In this document: positions 10,508-22,910 of the stretch, piece by piece
How the letters are laid out: every line of letters begins with the position of its first letter
How positions within the stretch are numbered: the first letter of the stretch is position 1
Source: Henricia sp. BOLD:AAB3569
Taxonomy: Eukaryota; Echinodermata; Asteroidea; Spinulosida; Echinasteridae
DNA length: 64,000 nt
Assembly: GCA_037783545.1 (NCBI GenBank)
Contig: JBBELK010001603.1
Coordinates: 58,535 to 122,534, forward strand
Direction of reading: 5' to 3'
Position numbers and translations under genes: made by a program
Notes under the pieces: generated by a model
Seen by the model: only the letters and a program-made list of their open reading frames with translations
Told to the model about the DNA's origin: nothing
The model's database searches: none

Positions 10508-13500
10508 TCAACAGCCGTACAAATGTACACCAGCGCGGGGCAGGGTGTCCCAACAGCCACGGTTAGGGGAATAACCACGCAGCCGAGCTCCGTTTTCCCT
10601 AAACTCTGAAATTTCTCCGTCATTTCCCAGCGAAAATCTGTCAATTTTACATGACAAGTGCGGAATATATACAGTTTGGAGCATGCAAAATTTGAAGTTG
10701 GTTGGAAAATTCCTTGATTTCTAAATTTGCCGGCATTTGGGACACACTTTGACCTAATTCCCGTCACAATCTGGGGTGAGTCAACAGCCGTACAAATGTA
10801 CACCAGCGCGGCGCAGAGTGTCCCAACAGCCACGGTTAGGGGAATAACCACGCAGCCGAGCTCCGTTTTCCCTAAACTCTGAAATTTCTCCGTCATTTCC
10901 CAGCGAAAATCTGTCAATTTTACATGACAAGTGCGGAATATATACAGTTTGGAGCATGCAAAATTTGAAGTTGGTTGGAAAATTCCTTGATTTCCAAATT
11001 TGCCGGCATTTGGGACACACTTTGACCTAATTCCCGTCACAATCTGGGGTGAGTCAACGGCCGTACAAATGTACACCAGCGCGGCGCAGAGTGTCCCAAC
11101 AGCCACGGTTAGGGGAATAACCACGCAGCCGAGCTCCGTTTTCCCTAAACTCTGAAATTTCTCCGTCATTTCCCAGCGAAAATCTGTCAATTTTACATGA
11201 CAAGTGCGGAATATATACAGTTTGGAGCATGCACAATTTGAAGTTGGTTGGAAAATTCCTTGATTTCCAAATTTGCCGGCATTTGGGACACACTTTGACC
11301 TAATTCCCGTCACAATCTGGGGTGAGTCAACGGCCGTACAAATGTACACCAGCGCGGCGCAGGGTGTCCCAACAGCCACGGTTAGGGGAATAACCACGCA
11401 GCCGAGCTCCGTTTTCCCTAAACTCTGAAATTTCTCCGTCATTTCCCAGCGAAAATCTGTCAATTGTGCATGACAAGTGCGGAATATATACAGTTTGGAG
11501 CATGCAAAATTTGAAGTTGGTTGGAAAATTCCTTGATTTCCAAATTTGCCGGCATTTGGGACACACCTTGACCTAATTCCCGTCACAATCTGGGGTGAGT
11601 CAACGGCCGTACAAATGTACACCAGCGCGGCGCATGCGCAGGGTGTCACAACAGCCACGGTTAGGGGAATAACCACGCAGCCGAGCTCCGTTTTCCCTAA
11701 ACTCTGAAATTTCTCCGTCATTTCCCAGCGAAAATCTGTCAATTTTGCATGACATGTGCGGAATATATACAGTTTGGAGCATGCAAAATTTGAAGTTGGT
11801 TGGAAAATTCCTTGATTTCCAAATTTGCCGGCATTTGGGACACACTTTGACCTAATTCCCGTCACAATCTGGGGTGAGTCAAGGGCCGTACAAATGTACA
11901 CCAGCGCGGCACATGCGCAGGGTGTCCTAACAGCCACGGTTAGGGGAATAACCACGCAGCCGAGCTCCGTTTTCCCTAAACACTGAAATTTCTCCGTCAT
12001 TTCCCAGCGAAAATCTGTCAGTTTTGCATGACAAGTGCGGAATATATACAGTTTGGAGCATTCAAAATTTGAAGTTGGTTGGAAAATTCCTTGATTTCCA
12101 AATTTGCCGGCATTTGGGACACACTTTGACCTAATTCCCGTCACAATCTGGGGTGAGTCAACGGCCGTACAAATGTACACCAGCGCGGCGCAGGGTGTCC
12201 CAACAGCCACGGTTAGGGGAATAACCACGCAGCCGAGCTCCGTTTTCCTTAAACTCTGAAATTTCTCCGTCATTTCCCAGCGAAAATCTGTCAATTTTGC
12301 ATGACAAGTGCGGAATATATACAGTTTGGAGCATGCAAAATTTGAAGTTGGTTGGAAAATTCCTTGATTTCCAAATTTGCCGGCATTTGGGACACACTTT
12401 GACCTAATTCCCGTCACAATCTGGGGTGAGTCAACGGCCGTACAAATGTACACCAGCGCGGCGCAGGGTGTCCCAACAGCCACGGTAAGGGGAATAACCA
12501 CGCAGCCGAGCTCCGTTTTCCCTAAACTCTGAAATTTCTCCGTCATTTCCCAGCGAAAATCTGTCAATTGTGCATGACAAGTGCGGAATATATACAGTTT
12601 GGAGCATGCAAAATTTAAAGTTGGTTGGAAAATTCCTTGATTTCCAAATTTGCCGGCATTTGGGACACACCTTGACCTAATTCCCGTCACAATCTGGGGT
12701 GAGTCAACGGCCGTACAAATGTACACCAGCGCGGCGCATGCGCAGGGTGTCCCAACAGCCACGGTTAGGGGAATAACCACGCAGCCGAGCTCCGTTTTCC
12801 CTAAACTCTGAAATTTCTCCGTCATTTCCCAGCGAAAATCTGTCAATTTTGCATGACAAGTGCGGAATATATACAGTTCGGAGCATGCAACATTTGAAGT
12901 TGGTTGGAAGATTCCTTGATTTCCAAATTTGCCGGCATTTGGGACACACTTTGACCTAATTCCCGTCACAATCTGGGGTGAGTCAACGGCCGTACAAATG
13001 TACACCAGCGCGGCGCAGGGTGTCCCAACAGCCACGGTTAGGGGAATAACCACGCAGCCGAGCTCCGTTTTCCCTAAACTCTGAAATTTCTCCGTCATTT
13101 CCCAGCGAAAATCTGTCAATTTTGCATGACAAGTGCGGAATATATACAGTTTGGAGCATTCAAAATTTGAATTTGGTTGGAAAATTCCTTGATTTCCAAA
13201 TTTGCCGGCATTTGGGACACACTTTGACCTAATTCCCGTCACAATCTGGGGTGAGTCAACGGCCGTACAAATGTACACCAGCGCGGCGCAGGGTGTCCCA
13301 ACAGCCACGGTTAGGGGAATAACCACGCAGCCGAGCTCCGTTTTCCCTAAACTCTGAAATTTCTCCGTCATTTCCCAGCGAAAATCTGTCAATTTTGCAT
13401 GACAAGTGCGGAATATATACAGTTTGGAGCATGCACAATTTGAAGTTGGTTGGAAAATTCCTTGATTTCCAAATTTGCCGGCATTTGGGACACACTTTGA

Positions 13501-14775
13501 CCTAATTCCCGTCACAATCTGGGGTGAGTCAACGGCCGTACAAATGTACACCAGCGCGGCGCATGCGCAGGGTGTCCCAACAGCCACGGTTAGGGGAATA
13601 ACCACGCAGCCGAGCTCCGTTTTCCCTAAACTCTGAAATTTCTCCGTCATTTCCCAGCGAAAATCTGTCAATTTTGCATGACAAGTGCGGAATATATACA
13701 GTTTGGAGCATTCAAAATTTGAAGTTGGTTGGAAAATTCCTTGATTTCCAAATTTGCCGGCATTTGGGACACACTTTGACCTAATTCCCGTCACAATCTG
13801 GGGTGAGTCAACGGCCGTACAAATGTACACCAGCGCGGCGCAGGGTGTCCCAACAGCCACGGTTAGGGGAATAACCACGCAGCCGAGCTCCGTTTTCCCT
13901 AAACTCTGAAATTTCTCCGTCATTTCCCAGCGAAAATCTGTCAATTGTGCATGACAAGTGCGGAATATATACAGTTTGGAGCATGCAAAATTTGAAGTTG
14001 GTTGGAAAATTCCTTGATTTCCAAATTTGCCGGCATTTGGGACACACTTTGACCTAATTCCCGTCACAATCTGGGGTGAGTCAACGGCCGTACAAATGTA
14101 CACCAGCGCGGCGCATGCGCAGGGTGTCCCAACAGCCACGGTTAGGGGAATAACCACGCAGCCGAGCTCCGTTTTCCCTAAACTCTGAAATATCTCCGTC
14201 ATTTCCCAGCGAAAATCTGTCAATTTTGCATGACAAGTGCGGAATATATACAGTTTGGAGCATTCAAAATTTGAAGTTGGTTGGAAAATTCCTTGATTTC
14301 CAAATTTGCCGGCATTTGGGACACACTTTGACCTAATTCCCGTCACAATCTGGGGTGAGTCAACGGCCGTACAAATGTACACCAGCGCGGCGCAGGGTGT
14401 CCCAACAGCCACGGTTAGGGGAATAACCACGCAGCCGAGCTCCGTTTTCCCTAAACTCTGAAATTTCTCCGTCATTTCCCAGCGAAAATCTGTCAATTGT
14501 GCATGACAAGTGCGGAATATATACAGTTTGGAGCATGCAAAATTTGAAGTTGGTTGGAAAATTCCTTGATTTCCAAATTTGCCGGCATTTGGGACACACC
14601 TTGACCTAATTCCCGTCACAATCTGGGGTGAGTCAACGGCCGTACAAATGTACACCAGCGCGGCGCATGCGCAGGGTGTCACAACAGCCACGGTTAGGGG
14701 AATAACCACGCAGCCGAGCTCCGTTTTCCCTAAACTCTGAAATTTCTCCGTCATTTCCCAGCGAAAATCTGTCAA
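10369..14775 (-). other. Longest repeat-derived open frame (1,468 codons), judged non-coding
   Basis: The minus strand stays open across about 16 monomers because both monomer lengths are divisible by three and the satellite has no stop in this frame. The translation is a 91/93-residue repeat with no domain I recognise and no distinct N- or C-terminal region. It ends where the 1-bp deletion near 10,428 shifts the frame. Similar frames lie at 20,528-24,898, 24,926-28,465, 15,841-19,008 and 30,308-33,598 (minus). Against coding: a second minus frame is equally conserved; nonsense changes (CTCTAA for CTCTGA, TCTAGGG for TCTGGGG) are spread by duplication; indels are not confined to multiples of three; no start context or neighbouring gene is visible. 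It is best read as a by-product of the repeat, although a transcribed satellite RNA cannot be excluded. Confidence 0.75.
10508..13528 (+). repeat. Mixed-variant satellite segment
   Basis: Eleven monomers with no single clear higher-order period. Two adjacent monomers (10,781 and 11,054) share GCGCAGAGTGTCC, a one-monomer step. The first monomer has GCGGGGCAG near 10,537. The 11,879 monomer repeats the GTCAAGGGCCG, GTGTCCTAACAG and CTGTCAGTTTTGC variants also found near 621 and 4,467, so old variants were carried across at least 11 kb. Confidence 0.75.
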
Positions 14776-15736
14776 TTTTGCATGACAAGTGCGGAATATC
14801 TACAGTTTGGAGCATGCAAAATTTGAAGTTGGTTGGAAAATTCCTTGATTTCCAAATTTGCCGGCATTTGGGACACACTTTGACCTAATTCCCGTCACAA
14901 TCTGGGGTGAGTCAACGGCCGTACAAATGTACACCAGCGCGGCGCAGGGTGTCCCAACAGCCACGGTTAGGGGAATAACCACGCAGCCGAGCTCCGTTTT
15001 CCCTAAACTCTGAAATTTCTCCGTCATTTCCCAGCGAAAATCTGTCAATTTTGCATGACAAGTGCGGAATATATACAGTTTGGAGCATGCAAAATTTGAA
15101 GTTGGTTGGAAAATTCCTTGATTTCCAAATTTGCCGGCATTTGGGACACACTTTGACCTAATTCCCGTCACAATCTGGGGTGAGTCAACGGCCGTACAAA
15201 TGTACACCAGCGCGGCGCATGCGCAGGGTGTCCCAACAGCCACGGTTATAGGAATAACCACGCAGCCGAGCTCCGTTTTCCCTAAACTCTGAAATTTATC
15301 CGTCATTTCCCAGCGAAAATCTGTCAATTTTACATGACAAGTGCGGAATATATACAGTTTGGAGCATGCAAAATTTGAAGTTGGTTGGAAAATTCCTTGA
15401 TTTTCAAATTTGCCGGCATTTGGGACACACTTTGACCTAATTCCCGTCACAATCTGGGGTGAGTCAACGGCCGTACAAATGTACACCAGCGCGGCGCAGG
15501 GTGTCCCAACAGCCACGGTTAGGGGAATAACCACGCAGCCGAGCTCCGTTTTCCCTAAACTATGAAATTTCTCCGTCATTTCCCAGCGAAAATCTGTCAA
15601 TTGTGCATGACAAGTGCGGAATATATACAGTTTGGAGCATGCAAAATTTAAAGTTGGTTGGAAAATTCCTTGATTTCCAAATTTGCCGGCATTTGGGACA
15701 CACCTTGACCTAATTCCCGTCACAATCTGGGGTGAG
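13529..15736 (+). repeat. Run of four 552-bp dimers (279+273)
   Basis: Dimers start at 13,529, 14,081, 14,633 and 15,185, each a 279-bp monomer followed by a 273-bp monomer. In the first three the second monomer starts at 13,808, 14,360 and 14,912. The dimers are not identical: GTGTCACAACAG occurs only in the 14,633 unit, ATCTACAG near 14,799 is private, and GGTTATAGGAAT near 15,245 is private. Confidence 0.7.
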
Positions 15737-17671
15737 TCAACGGCCGTACAAATGTACACCAGCGCGGCGCATGCGCAGGGTGTCCCAACAGCCACGGTTA
15801 GGGGAATAACCACGCAGCCGAGCTCCGTTTTCCCTAAACTCTAAAATTTCTCCGTCATTTCCCAGCGAAAATCTGTCAATTTTGCATGACAAGTGCGGAA
15901 TATATACAGTTTGGAGCATGCAAAATTTGAAGTTGGTTGGAAAATTCCTTGATTTCCAAATTTGCCGGCATTTGGGACACACTTTGACCTAATTCCCGTC
16001 ACAATCTGGGGTGAGTCAACGGCCGTACAAATGTACACCAGCGCGGCGCATGCGCAGGGTGTCCCAACAGCCACGGTTAGGGGAATAACCACGCAGCCGA
16101 GCTCCGTTTTCCCTAAACTCTGAAATTTCTCCGTCATTTCCAAGCGAAAATCTGTCAATTTTGCATGACAAGTGCGGAATATATACAGTTTGGAGCATGC
16201 AAAATTTGAAGTTGGTTGGAAAATTCCTTGATTTCCAACTTTGCCGGCATTTGGGACACACTTTGACCTAATTCCCGTCACAATCTGGGGTGAGTCAACG
16301 GCCGTACAAATGTACACCAGCGCGGCGCATGCGCAGGGTGTCCCAACAGCCACGGTTAGGGGAATAACCACGCAGCCGAGCTCCGTTTTCCCTAAACTCT
16401 GAAATGTCTCCGTCATTTCCCAGCGAAAATCTGTCAATTTTGCATGACAAGTGCGGAATATATACAGTTTGGAGCATGCAAAATTTGAAGTTGGTTGGAA
16501 AATTCCTTGATTTCCAAATTTGCCGGCATTTGGGACACACTTTGACCCAATTCCCGTCACAATCTGGGGTGAGTCAACGGCCGTACAAATGTACACCAGC
16601 GCGGCGCAGGGTGTCCCAACAGCCACGGTTAGGGGAATAACCACGCAGCCGAGCTCCGTTTTCCCTAAACACTGAAATTTCTCCGTCATTTCCCAGCGAA
16701 AATCTGTCAATTTTGCATGACAAGTGCGGAATATATACAGTTTGGAGCATGCAAAATTTGAAGTTGGTTGGAAAATTCCTTGATTTCCAAATTTGCCGGC
16801 ATTTGGGACACACTTTGACCTAATTCCCGTCACAATCTGGGGTGAGTCAACGGCCGTACAAATGTACACCAGCGCGGCGCAGGGTGTCCCAACAGCCACG
16901 GTTAGGGGAATAACCACGCAGCCGAGCTCCGTTTTCCCTAAACTCTGAAATTTCTCCGTCATTTCCCAGCGAAAATCTGTCAATTTTGCATGACAAGTGC
17001 GGAATATATACAGTTTGGAGCATGCAAAATTTGAAGTTGGTTGGAAAATTCCTTGATTTCCAAATTTGCCGGCATTTGGGACATACTTTGACCTAATTCC
17101 CGTCACAATCTGGGGTGAGTCAACGGCCGTACAAATGTACACCAGCGCGGCGCAGGGTGTCCCAACAGCCACGGTTAGGGGAATAACCACGCAGCCGAGC
17201 TCCGTTTTCCCTAAACTCTGAAATTTCTCCGTCATTTCCCAGCGAAAATCTGTCAATTTTGCATGACAAGTGCGGAATATATACAGTTTGGAGCATGCAA
17301 AATTTGAAGTTGGTTGGAAAATTCCTTGATTTCCAAATTTGCCGGCATTTGGGACACACTTTGACCTAATTCCCGTCACAATCTGGGGTGAGTCAACGGC
17401 CGTACAAATGTACACCAGCGCGGCGCATGCGCAGGGTGTCCCAACAGCCACGGTTAGGGGAATAACCACGCAGCCGAGCTCCGTTTTCCCTAAACTCTGA
17501 AATTTCTCCGTCATTTCCCAGCGAAAATCTGTCAATTTTGCATGACAAGTGCGGAATATATACAGTTTGGAGCATGCAAAATTTGAAGTTGGTTGGAAAA
17601 TTCCTTGATTTCCAAATTTGCCGGCATTTGTGACACACTTTGACCTAATTCCCGTCACAATCTGGGGTGAG
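15737..17671 (+). repeat. Seven-monomer block, copy 1 (duplicated 4,687 bp downstream)
   Basis: Ordered rare variants are CTCTAAAATTT (15,841), TTTCCAAGCG (about 16,138), CCAACTTTGCC (about 16,236), GAAATGTCTCC (about 16,403), GACCCAATTCC (about 16,544), AAACACTGAAA (about 16,668), GGACATACTTT (about 17,081) and CATTTGTGACAC (about 17,627). The same series recurs at 20,424-22,358. The first three monomers also recur at 19,042 (offset 3,305 bp). Confidence 0.85.
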
Positions 17672-18496
17672 TCAACGGCCGTACAAATGTACACCAGCGC
17701 GGCGCATGCGCAGGGTGTCCCAACAGCCACGATTAGGGGAATAACCACGCAGCCGAGCTCCGTTTTCCCTAAACACTGAAATTTCTCCGTCATTTCCCAG
17801 CGAAAATCTGTCAATTTTGCATGACAAGTGCGGAATATATACAGTTTGGAGCATGCAAAATTTGAAGTTGGTTGGAAAATTCCTTGATTTCCAAATTTGC
17901 CGGCATTTGGGACACACTTTGACCTAATTCCCGTCACAATCTGGGGTGAGTCAACGGCCGTACAAATGTACACCAGCGCGGCGCAGGGTGTCCCAACAGC
18001 CACGGTTAGGGGAATAACCACGCAGCCGAGCTCCGTTTTCCCTAAACTCTGAAATTTCTCCGTCATTTCCCAGCGAAAATCTGTCAATTTTGCATGACAA
18101 GTGCGGAATATATACAGTTTGGAGCATGCAAAATTTGAAGTTGGTTGGAAAATTCCTTGATTTCCAAATTTGCCGGCATTTGGGACATACTTTGACCTAA
18201 TTCCCGTCACAATCTGGGGTGAGTCAACGGCCGTACAAATGTACACCAGCGCGGCGCAGGGTGTCCCAACAGCCACGGTTAGGGGAATAACCACGCAGCC
18301 GAGCTCCGTTTTCCCTAAACTCTGAAATTTCTCCGTCATTTCCCAGCGAAAATCTGTCAATTTTGCATGACAAGTGCGGAATATATACAGTTTGGAGCAT
18401 GCAAAATTTGAAGTTGGTTGGAAAATTCCTTGATTTCCAAATTTGCCGGCATTTGGGACACACTTTGACCTAATTCCCGTCACAATCTGGGGTGAG
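17672..18496 (+). repeat. Linking monomers of a 1.1-kb sub-repeat
   Basis: The AAACACTGAAA monomer (17,672) and the GGACATACTTT monomer (17,951) repeat those at 16,574 and 16,847, offset 1,098-1,104 bp. The 6-bp difference is the ATGCGC insertion. This is a four-monomer local duplication inside the larger one. CCACGATTAGG near 17,729 is private. Confidence 0.7.
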
Positions 18497-19878
18497 TCAA
18501 CGGCCGTACAAATGTACACCAGCGCGGCGCAGGGTGTCCCAACAGCCACGGTTAGGGGAATAACCACGCAGCCGAGCTCCGTTTTCCCTAAACTCTGAAA
18601 TTTCTCCGTTATTTCCCAGCGAAAATCTGTAAATTTTGCATGACAAGTGCGGAATATATACAGTTTGGAGCATGCAAAATTTGAAGTTGGTTGGGAAATT
18701 CCTTGATTTCCAAATTTGCCGGCATTTGGGACACACTTTGACCTAATTCCCGTCACAATCTGGGGTGAGTCAATGGCCGTACAAATGTACACCAGCGCGG
18801 CGCAGGGTGTCCCAACAGCCACGGTTAGGGGAATAACCACGCAGCCGAGCTCCGTTTTCCCTAAACTATGAAATTTCTCCGTCATTTCCCAGCGATAATC
18901 TGTCAATTGTGCATGACAAGTGCGGAATATATACAGTTTGGAGCATGCAAAATTTAAAGTTGGTTGGAAAATTCCTTGATTTCCAATTTGCCGGCATTTG
19001 GGACACACCTTGACCTAATTCCCGTCACAATCTGGGGTGAGTCAACGGCCGTACAAATGTACACCAGCGCGGCGCATGCGCAGGGTGTCCCAACAGCCAC
19101 GGTTAGGGGAATAACCACGCAGCCGAGCTCCGTTTTCCCTAAACTCTAAAATTTCTCCGTCATTTCCCAGCGAAAATCTGTCAATTTTGCATGACAAGTG
19201 CGGAATATATACAGTTTGGAGCATGCAAAATTTGAAGTTGGTTGGAAAATTCCTTGATTTCCAAATTTGCCGGCATTTGGGACACACTTTGACCTAATTC
19301 CCGTCACAATCTGGGGTGAGTCAACGGCCGTACAAATGTACACCAGCGCGGCGCATGCGCAGGGTGTCCCAACAGCCACGGTTAGGGGAATAACCACGCA
19401 GCCGAGCTCCGTTTTCCCTAAACTCTGAAATTTCTCCGTCATTTCCAAGCGAAAATCTGTCAATTTTGCATGACAAGTGCGGAATATATACAGTTTGGAG
19501 CATGCAAAATTTGAAGTTGGTTGGAAAATTCCTTGATTTCCAACTTTGCCGGCATTTGGGACACACTTTGACCTAATTCCCGTCACAATCTGGGGTGAGT
19601 CAACGGCCGTACAAATGTACACCAGCGCGGCGCATGCGCAGGGTGTCCCAACAGCCACGGTTAGGGGAATAACCACGCAGCCGAGCTCCGTTTTCCCTAA
19701 ACTCTGAAATGTCTCCGTCATTTCCCAGCGAAAATCTGTCAATTTTGCATGACAAGTGCGGAATATATACAGTTTGGAGCATGCAAAATTTGAAGTTGGT
19801 TGGAAAATTCCTTGATTTCCAAATTTGCCGGCATTTGGGACACACTTTGACCTAATTCCCGTCACAATCTGGGGTGAG
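18497..19878 (+). repeat. 1,382-bp five-monomer tandem unit, copy 1
   Basis: Diagnostic variants are CTCCGTTATTTCC, CTGTAAATTTTGC and GGTTGGGAAATT in the first monomer; GTCAATGGCCG, AAACTATGAAA, AGCGATAATC and the 1-bp deletion CCAATTTGCC in the second; then three 279-bp monomers that match 15,737-16,573. The length 1,382 is five monomers with three insertions and one lost base, so the frame-breaking deletion was duplicated with the unit. Confidence 0.88.
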
Positions 19879-21260
19879 TCAACGGCCGTACAAATGTACA
19901 CCAGCGCGGCGCAGGGTGTCCCAACAGCCACGGTTAGGGGAATAACCACGCAGCCGAGCTCCGTTTTCCCTAAACTCTGAAATTTCTCCGTTATTTCCCA
20001 GCGAAAATCTGTAAATTTTGCATGACAAGTGCGGAATATATACAGTTTGGAGCATGCAAAATTTGAAGTTGGTTGGGAAATTCCTTGATTTCCAAATTTG
20101 CCGGCATTTGGGACACACTTTGACCTAATTCCCGTCACAATCTGGGGTGAGTCAATGGCCGTACAAATGTACACCAGCGCGGCGCAGGGTGTCCCAACAG
20201 CCACGGTTAGGGGAATAACCACGCAGCCGAGCTCCGTTTTCCCTAAACTATGAAATTTCTCCGTCATTTCCCAGCGATAATCTGTCAATTGTGCATGACA
20301 AGTGCGGAATATATACAGTTTGGAGCATGCAAAATTTAAAGTTGGTTGGAAAATTCCTTGATTTCCAATTTGCCGGCATTTGGGACACACCTTGACCTAA
20401 TTCCCGTCACAATCTGGGGTGAGTCAACGGCCGTACAAATGTACACCAGCGCGGCGCATGCGCAGGGTGTCCCAACAGCCACGGTTAGGGGAATAACCAC
20501 GCAGCCGAGCTCCGTTTTCCCTAAACTCTAAAATTTCTCCGTCATTTCCCAGCGAAAATCTGTCAATTTTGCATGACAAGTGCGGAATATATACAGTTTG
20601 GAGCATGCAAAATTTGAAGTTGGTTGGAAAATTCCTTGATTTCCAAATTTGCCGGCATTTGGGACACACTTTGACCTAATTCCCGTCACAATCTGGGGTG
20701 AGTCAACGGCCGTACAAATGTACACCAGCGCGGCGCATGCGCAGGGTGTCCCAACAGCCACGGTTAGGGGAATAACCACGCAGCCGAGCTCCGTTTTCCC
20801 TAAACTCTGAAATTTCTCCGTCATTTCCAAGCGAAAATCTGTCAATTTTGCATGACAAGTGCGGAATATATACAGTTTGGAGCATGCAAAATTTGAAGTT
20901 GGTTGGAAAATTCCTTGATTTCCAACTTTGCCGGCATTTGGGACACACTTTGACCTAATTCCCGTCACAATCTGGGGTGAGTCAACGGCCGTACAAATGT
21001 ACACCAGCGCGGCGCATGCGCAGGGTGTCCCAACAGCCACGGTTAGGGGAATAACCACGCAGCCGAGCTCCGTTTTCCCTAAACTCTGAAATGTCTCCGT
21101 CATTTCCCAGCGAAAATCTGTCAATTTTGCATGACAAGTGCGGAATATATACAGTTTGGAGCATGCAAAATTTGAAGTTGGTTGGAAAATTCCTTGATTT
21201 CCAAATTTGCCGGCATTTGGGACACACTTTGACCCAATTCCCGTCACAATCTGGGGTGAG
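19879..21260 (+). repeat. 1,382-bp five-monomer tandem unit, copy 2
   Basis: Adjoins copy 1 and carries the same variants, including the lost base near 20,365. The copies part near 21,232, where this one has GACCCAATTCC and copy 1 has GACCTAATTCC, because here the array continues into the block shared with 16.5-17.7 kb. Confidence 0.88.
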
Positions 21261-22358
21261 TCAACGGCCGTACAAATGTACACCAGCGCGGCGCAGGGTG
21301 TCCCAACAGCCACGGTTAGGGGAATAACCACGCAGCCGAGCTCCGTTTTCCCTAAACACTGAAATTTCTCCGTCATTTCCCAGCGAAAATCTGTCAATTT
21401 TGCATGACAAGTGCGGAATATATACAGTTTGGAGCATGCAAAATTTGAAGTTGGTTGGAAAATTCCTTGATTTCCAAATTTGCCGGCATTTGGGACACAC
21501 TTTGACCTAATTCCCGTCACAATCTGGGGTGAGTCAACGGCCGTACAAATGTACACCAGCGCGGCGCAGGGTGTCCCAACAGCCACGGTTAGGGGAATAA
21601 CCACGCAGCCGAGCTCCGTTTTCCCTAAACTCTGAAATTTCTCCGTCATTTCCCAGCGAAAATCTGTCAATTTTGCATGACAAGTGCGGAATATATACAG
21701 TTTGGAGCATGCAAAATTTGAAGTTGGTTGGAAAATTCCTTGATTTCCAAATTTGCCGGCATTTGGGACATACTTTGACCTAATTCCCGTCACAATCTGG
21801 GGTGAGTCAACGGCCGTACAAATGTACACCAGCGCGGCGCAGGGTGTCCCAACAGCCACGGTTAGGGGAATAACCACGCAGCCGAGCTCCGTTTTCCCTA
21901 AACTCTGAAATTTCTCCGTCATTTCCCAGCGAAAATCTGTCAATTTTGCATGACAAGTGCGGAATATATACAGTTTGGAGCATGCAAAATTTGAAGTTGG
22001 TTGGAAAATTCCTTGATTTCCAAATTTGCCGGCATTTGGGACACACTTTGACCTAATTCCCGTCACAATCTGGGGTGAGTCAACGGCCGTACAAATGTAC
22101 ACCAGCGCGGCGCATGCGCAGGGTGTCCCAACAGCCACGGTTAGGGGAATAACCACGCAGCCGAGCTCCGTTTTCCCTAAACTCTGAAATTTCTCCGTCA
22201 TTTCCCAGCGAAAATCTGTCAATTTTGCATGACAAGTGCGGAATATATACAGTTTGGAGCATGCAAAATTTGAAGTTGGTTGGAAAATTCCTTGATTTCC
22301 AAATTTGCCGGCATTTGTGACACACTTTGACCTAATTCCCGTCACAATCTGGGGTGAG
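20424..22358 (+). repeat. Seven-monomer block, copy 2
   Basis: Offset 4,687 bp from 15,737-17,671 with all eight listed rare variants in the same order, ending with CATTTGTGACAC near 22,314. It overlaps the second 1,382-bp unit, showing two duplication events of different size on one template. Confidence 0.85.
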
Positions 22359-22637
22359 TCAACGGCCGTACAAATGTACACCAGCGCGGCGCATGCGCAG
22401 GGTGTCCCAACAGCCACGGTTAGGGGAATAACCACGCAGCCGAGCTCCGTTTTCCCTGAACTCTGAAATTTCTCCGTTATTTCCCAGCGAAAATCTGTAA
22501 ATTTTGCATGACAAGTGCGGAATATATACAGTTTGGAGCATGCAAAATTTGAAGTTGGTTGGGAAATTCCTTGATTTCCAAATTTGCCGGCATTTGGGAC
22601 ACACTTTGACCTAATTCCCGTCACAATCTGGGGTGAG
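22359..22637 (+). repeat. Chimeric monomer at a recombination joint
   Basis: The left part carries the ATGCGC insertion as in the 17,672 monomer. The right part carries CTCCGTTATTTCC, CTGTAAATTTTGC and GGTTGGGAAATT, otherwise seen only in the monomers at 18,497 and 19,879, which lack the insertion. A private CCCTGAACTC near 22,455 lies between. The switch is therefore between about 22,397 and 22,480. Confidence 0.75.
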
Positions 22638-22910
22638 TCAACGGCCGTACAAATGTACACCAGCGCGGCGCAGGGTGTCCCAACAGCCACGGTTAGGGGA
22701 ATAACCACGCAGCCGAGCTCCGTTTTCCCTAAACTATGAAATTTCTCCGTCATTTCCCAGCGAAAATCTGTCAATTTTGCATGACAAGTGCGGAATATAT
22801 ACAGTTTGGAGCATGCAAAATTTAAAGTTGGTTGGAAAATTCCTTGATTTCCAAATTTGCCGGCATTTGGGACACACCTTGACCTAATTCCCGTCACAAT
22901 CTGGGGTGAG

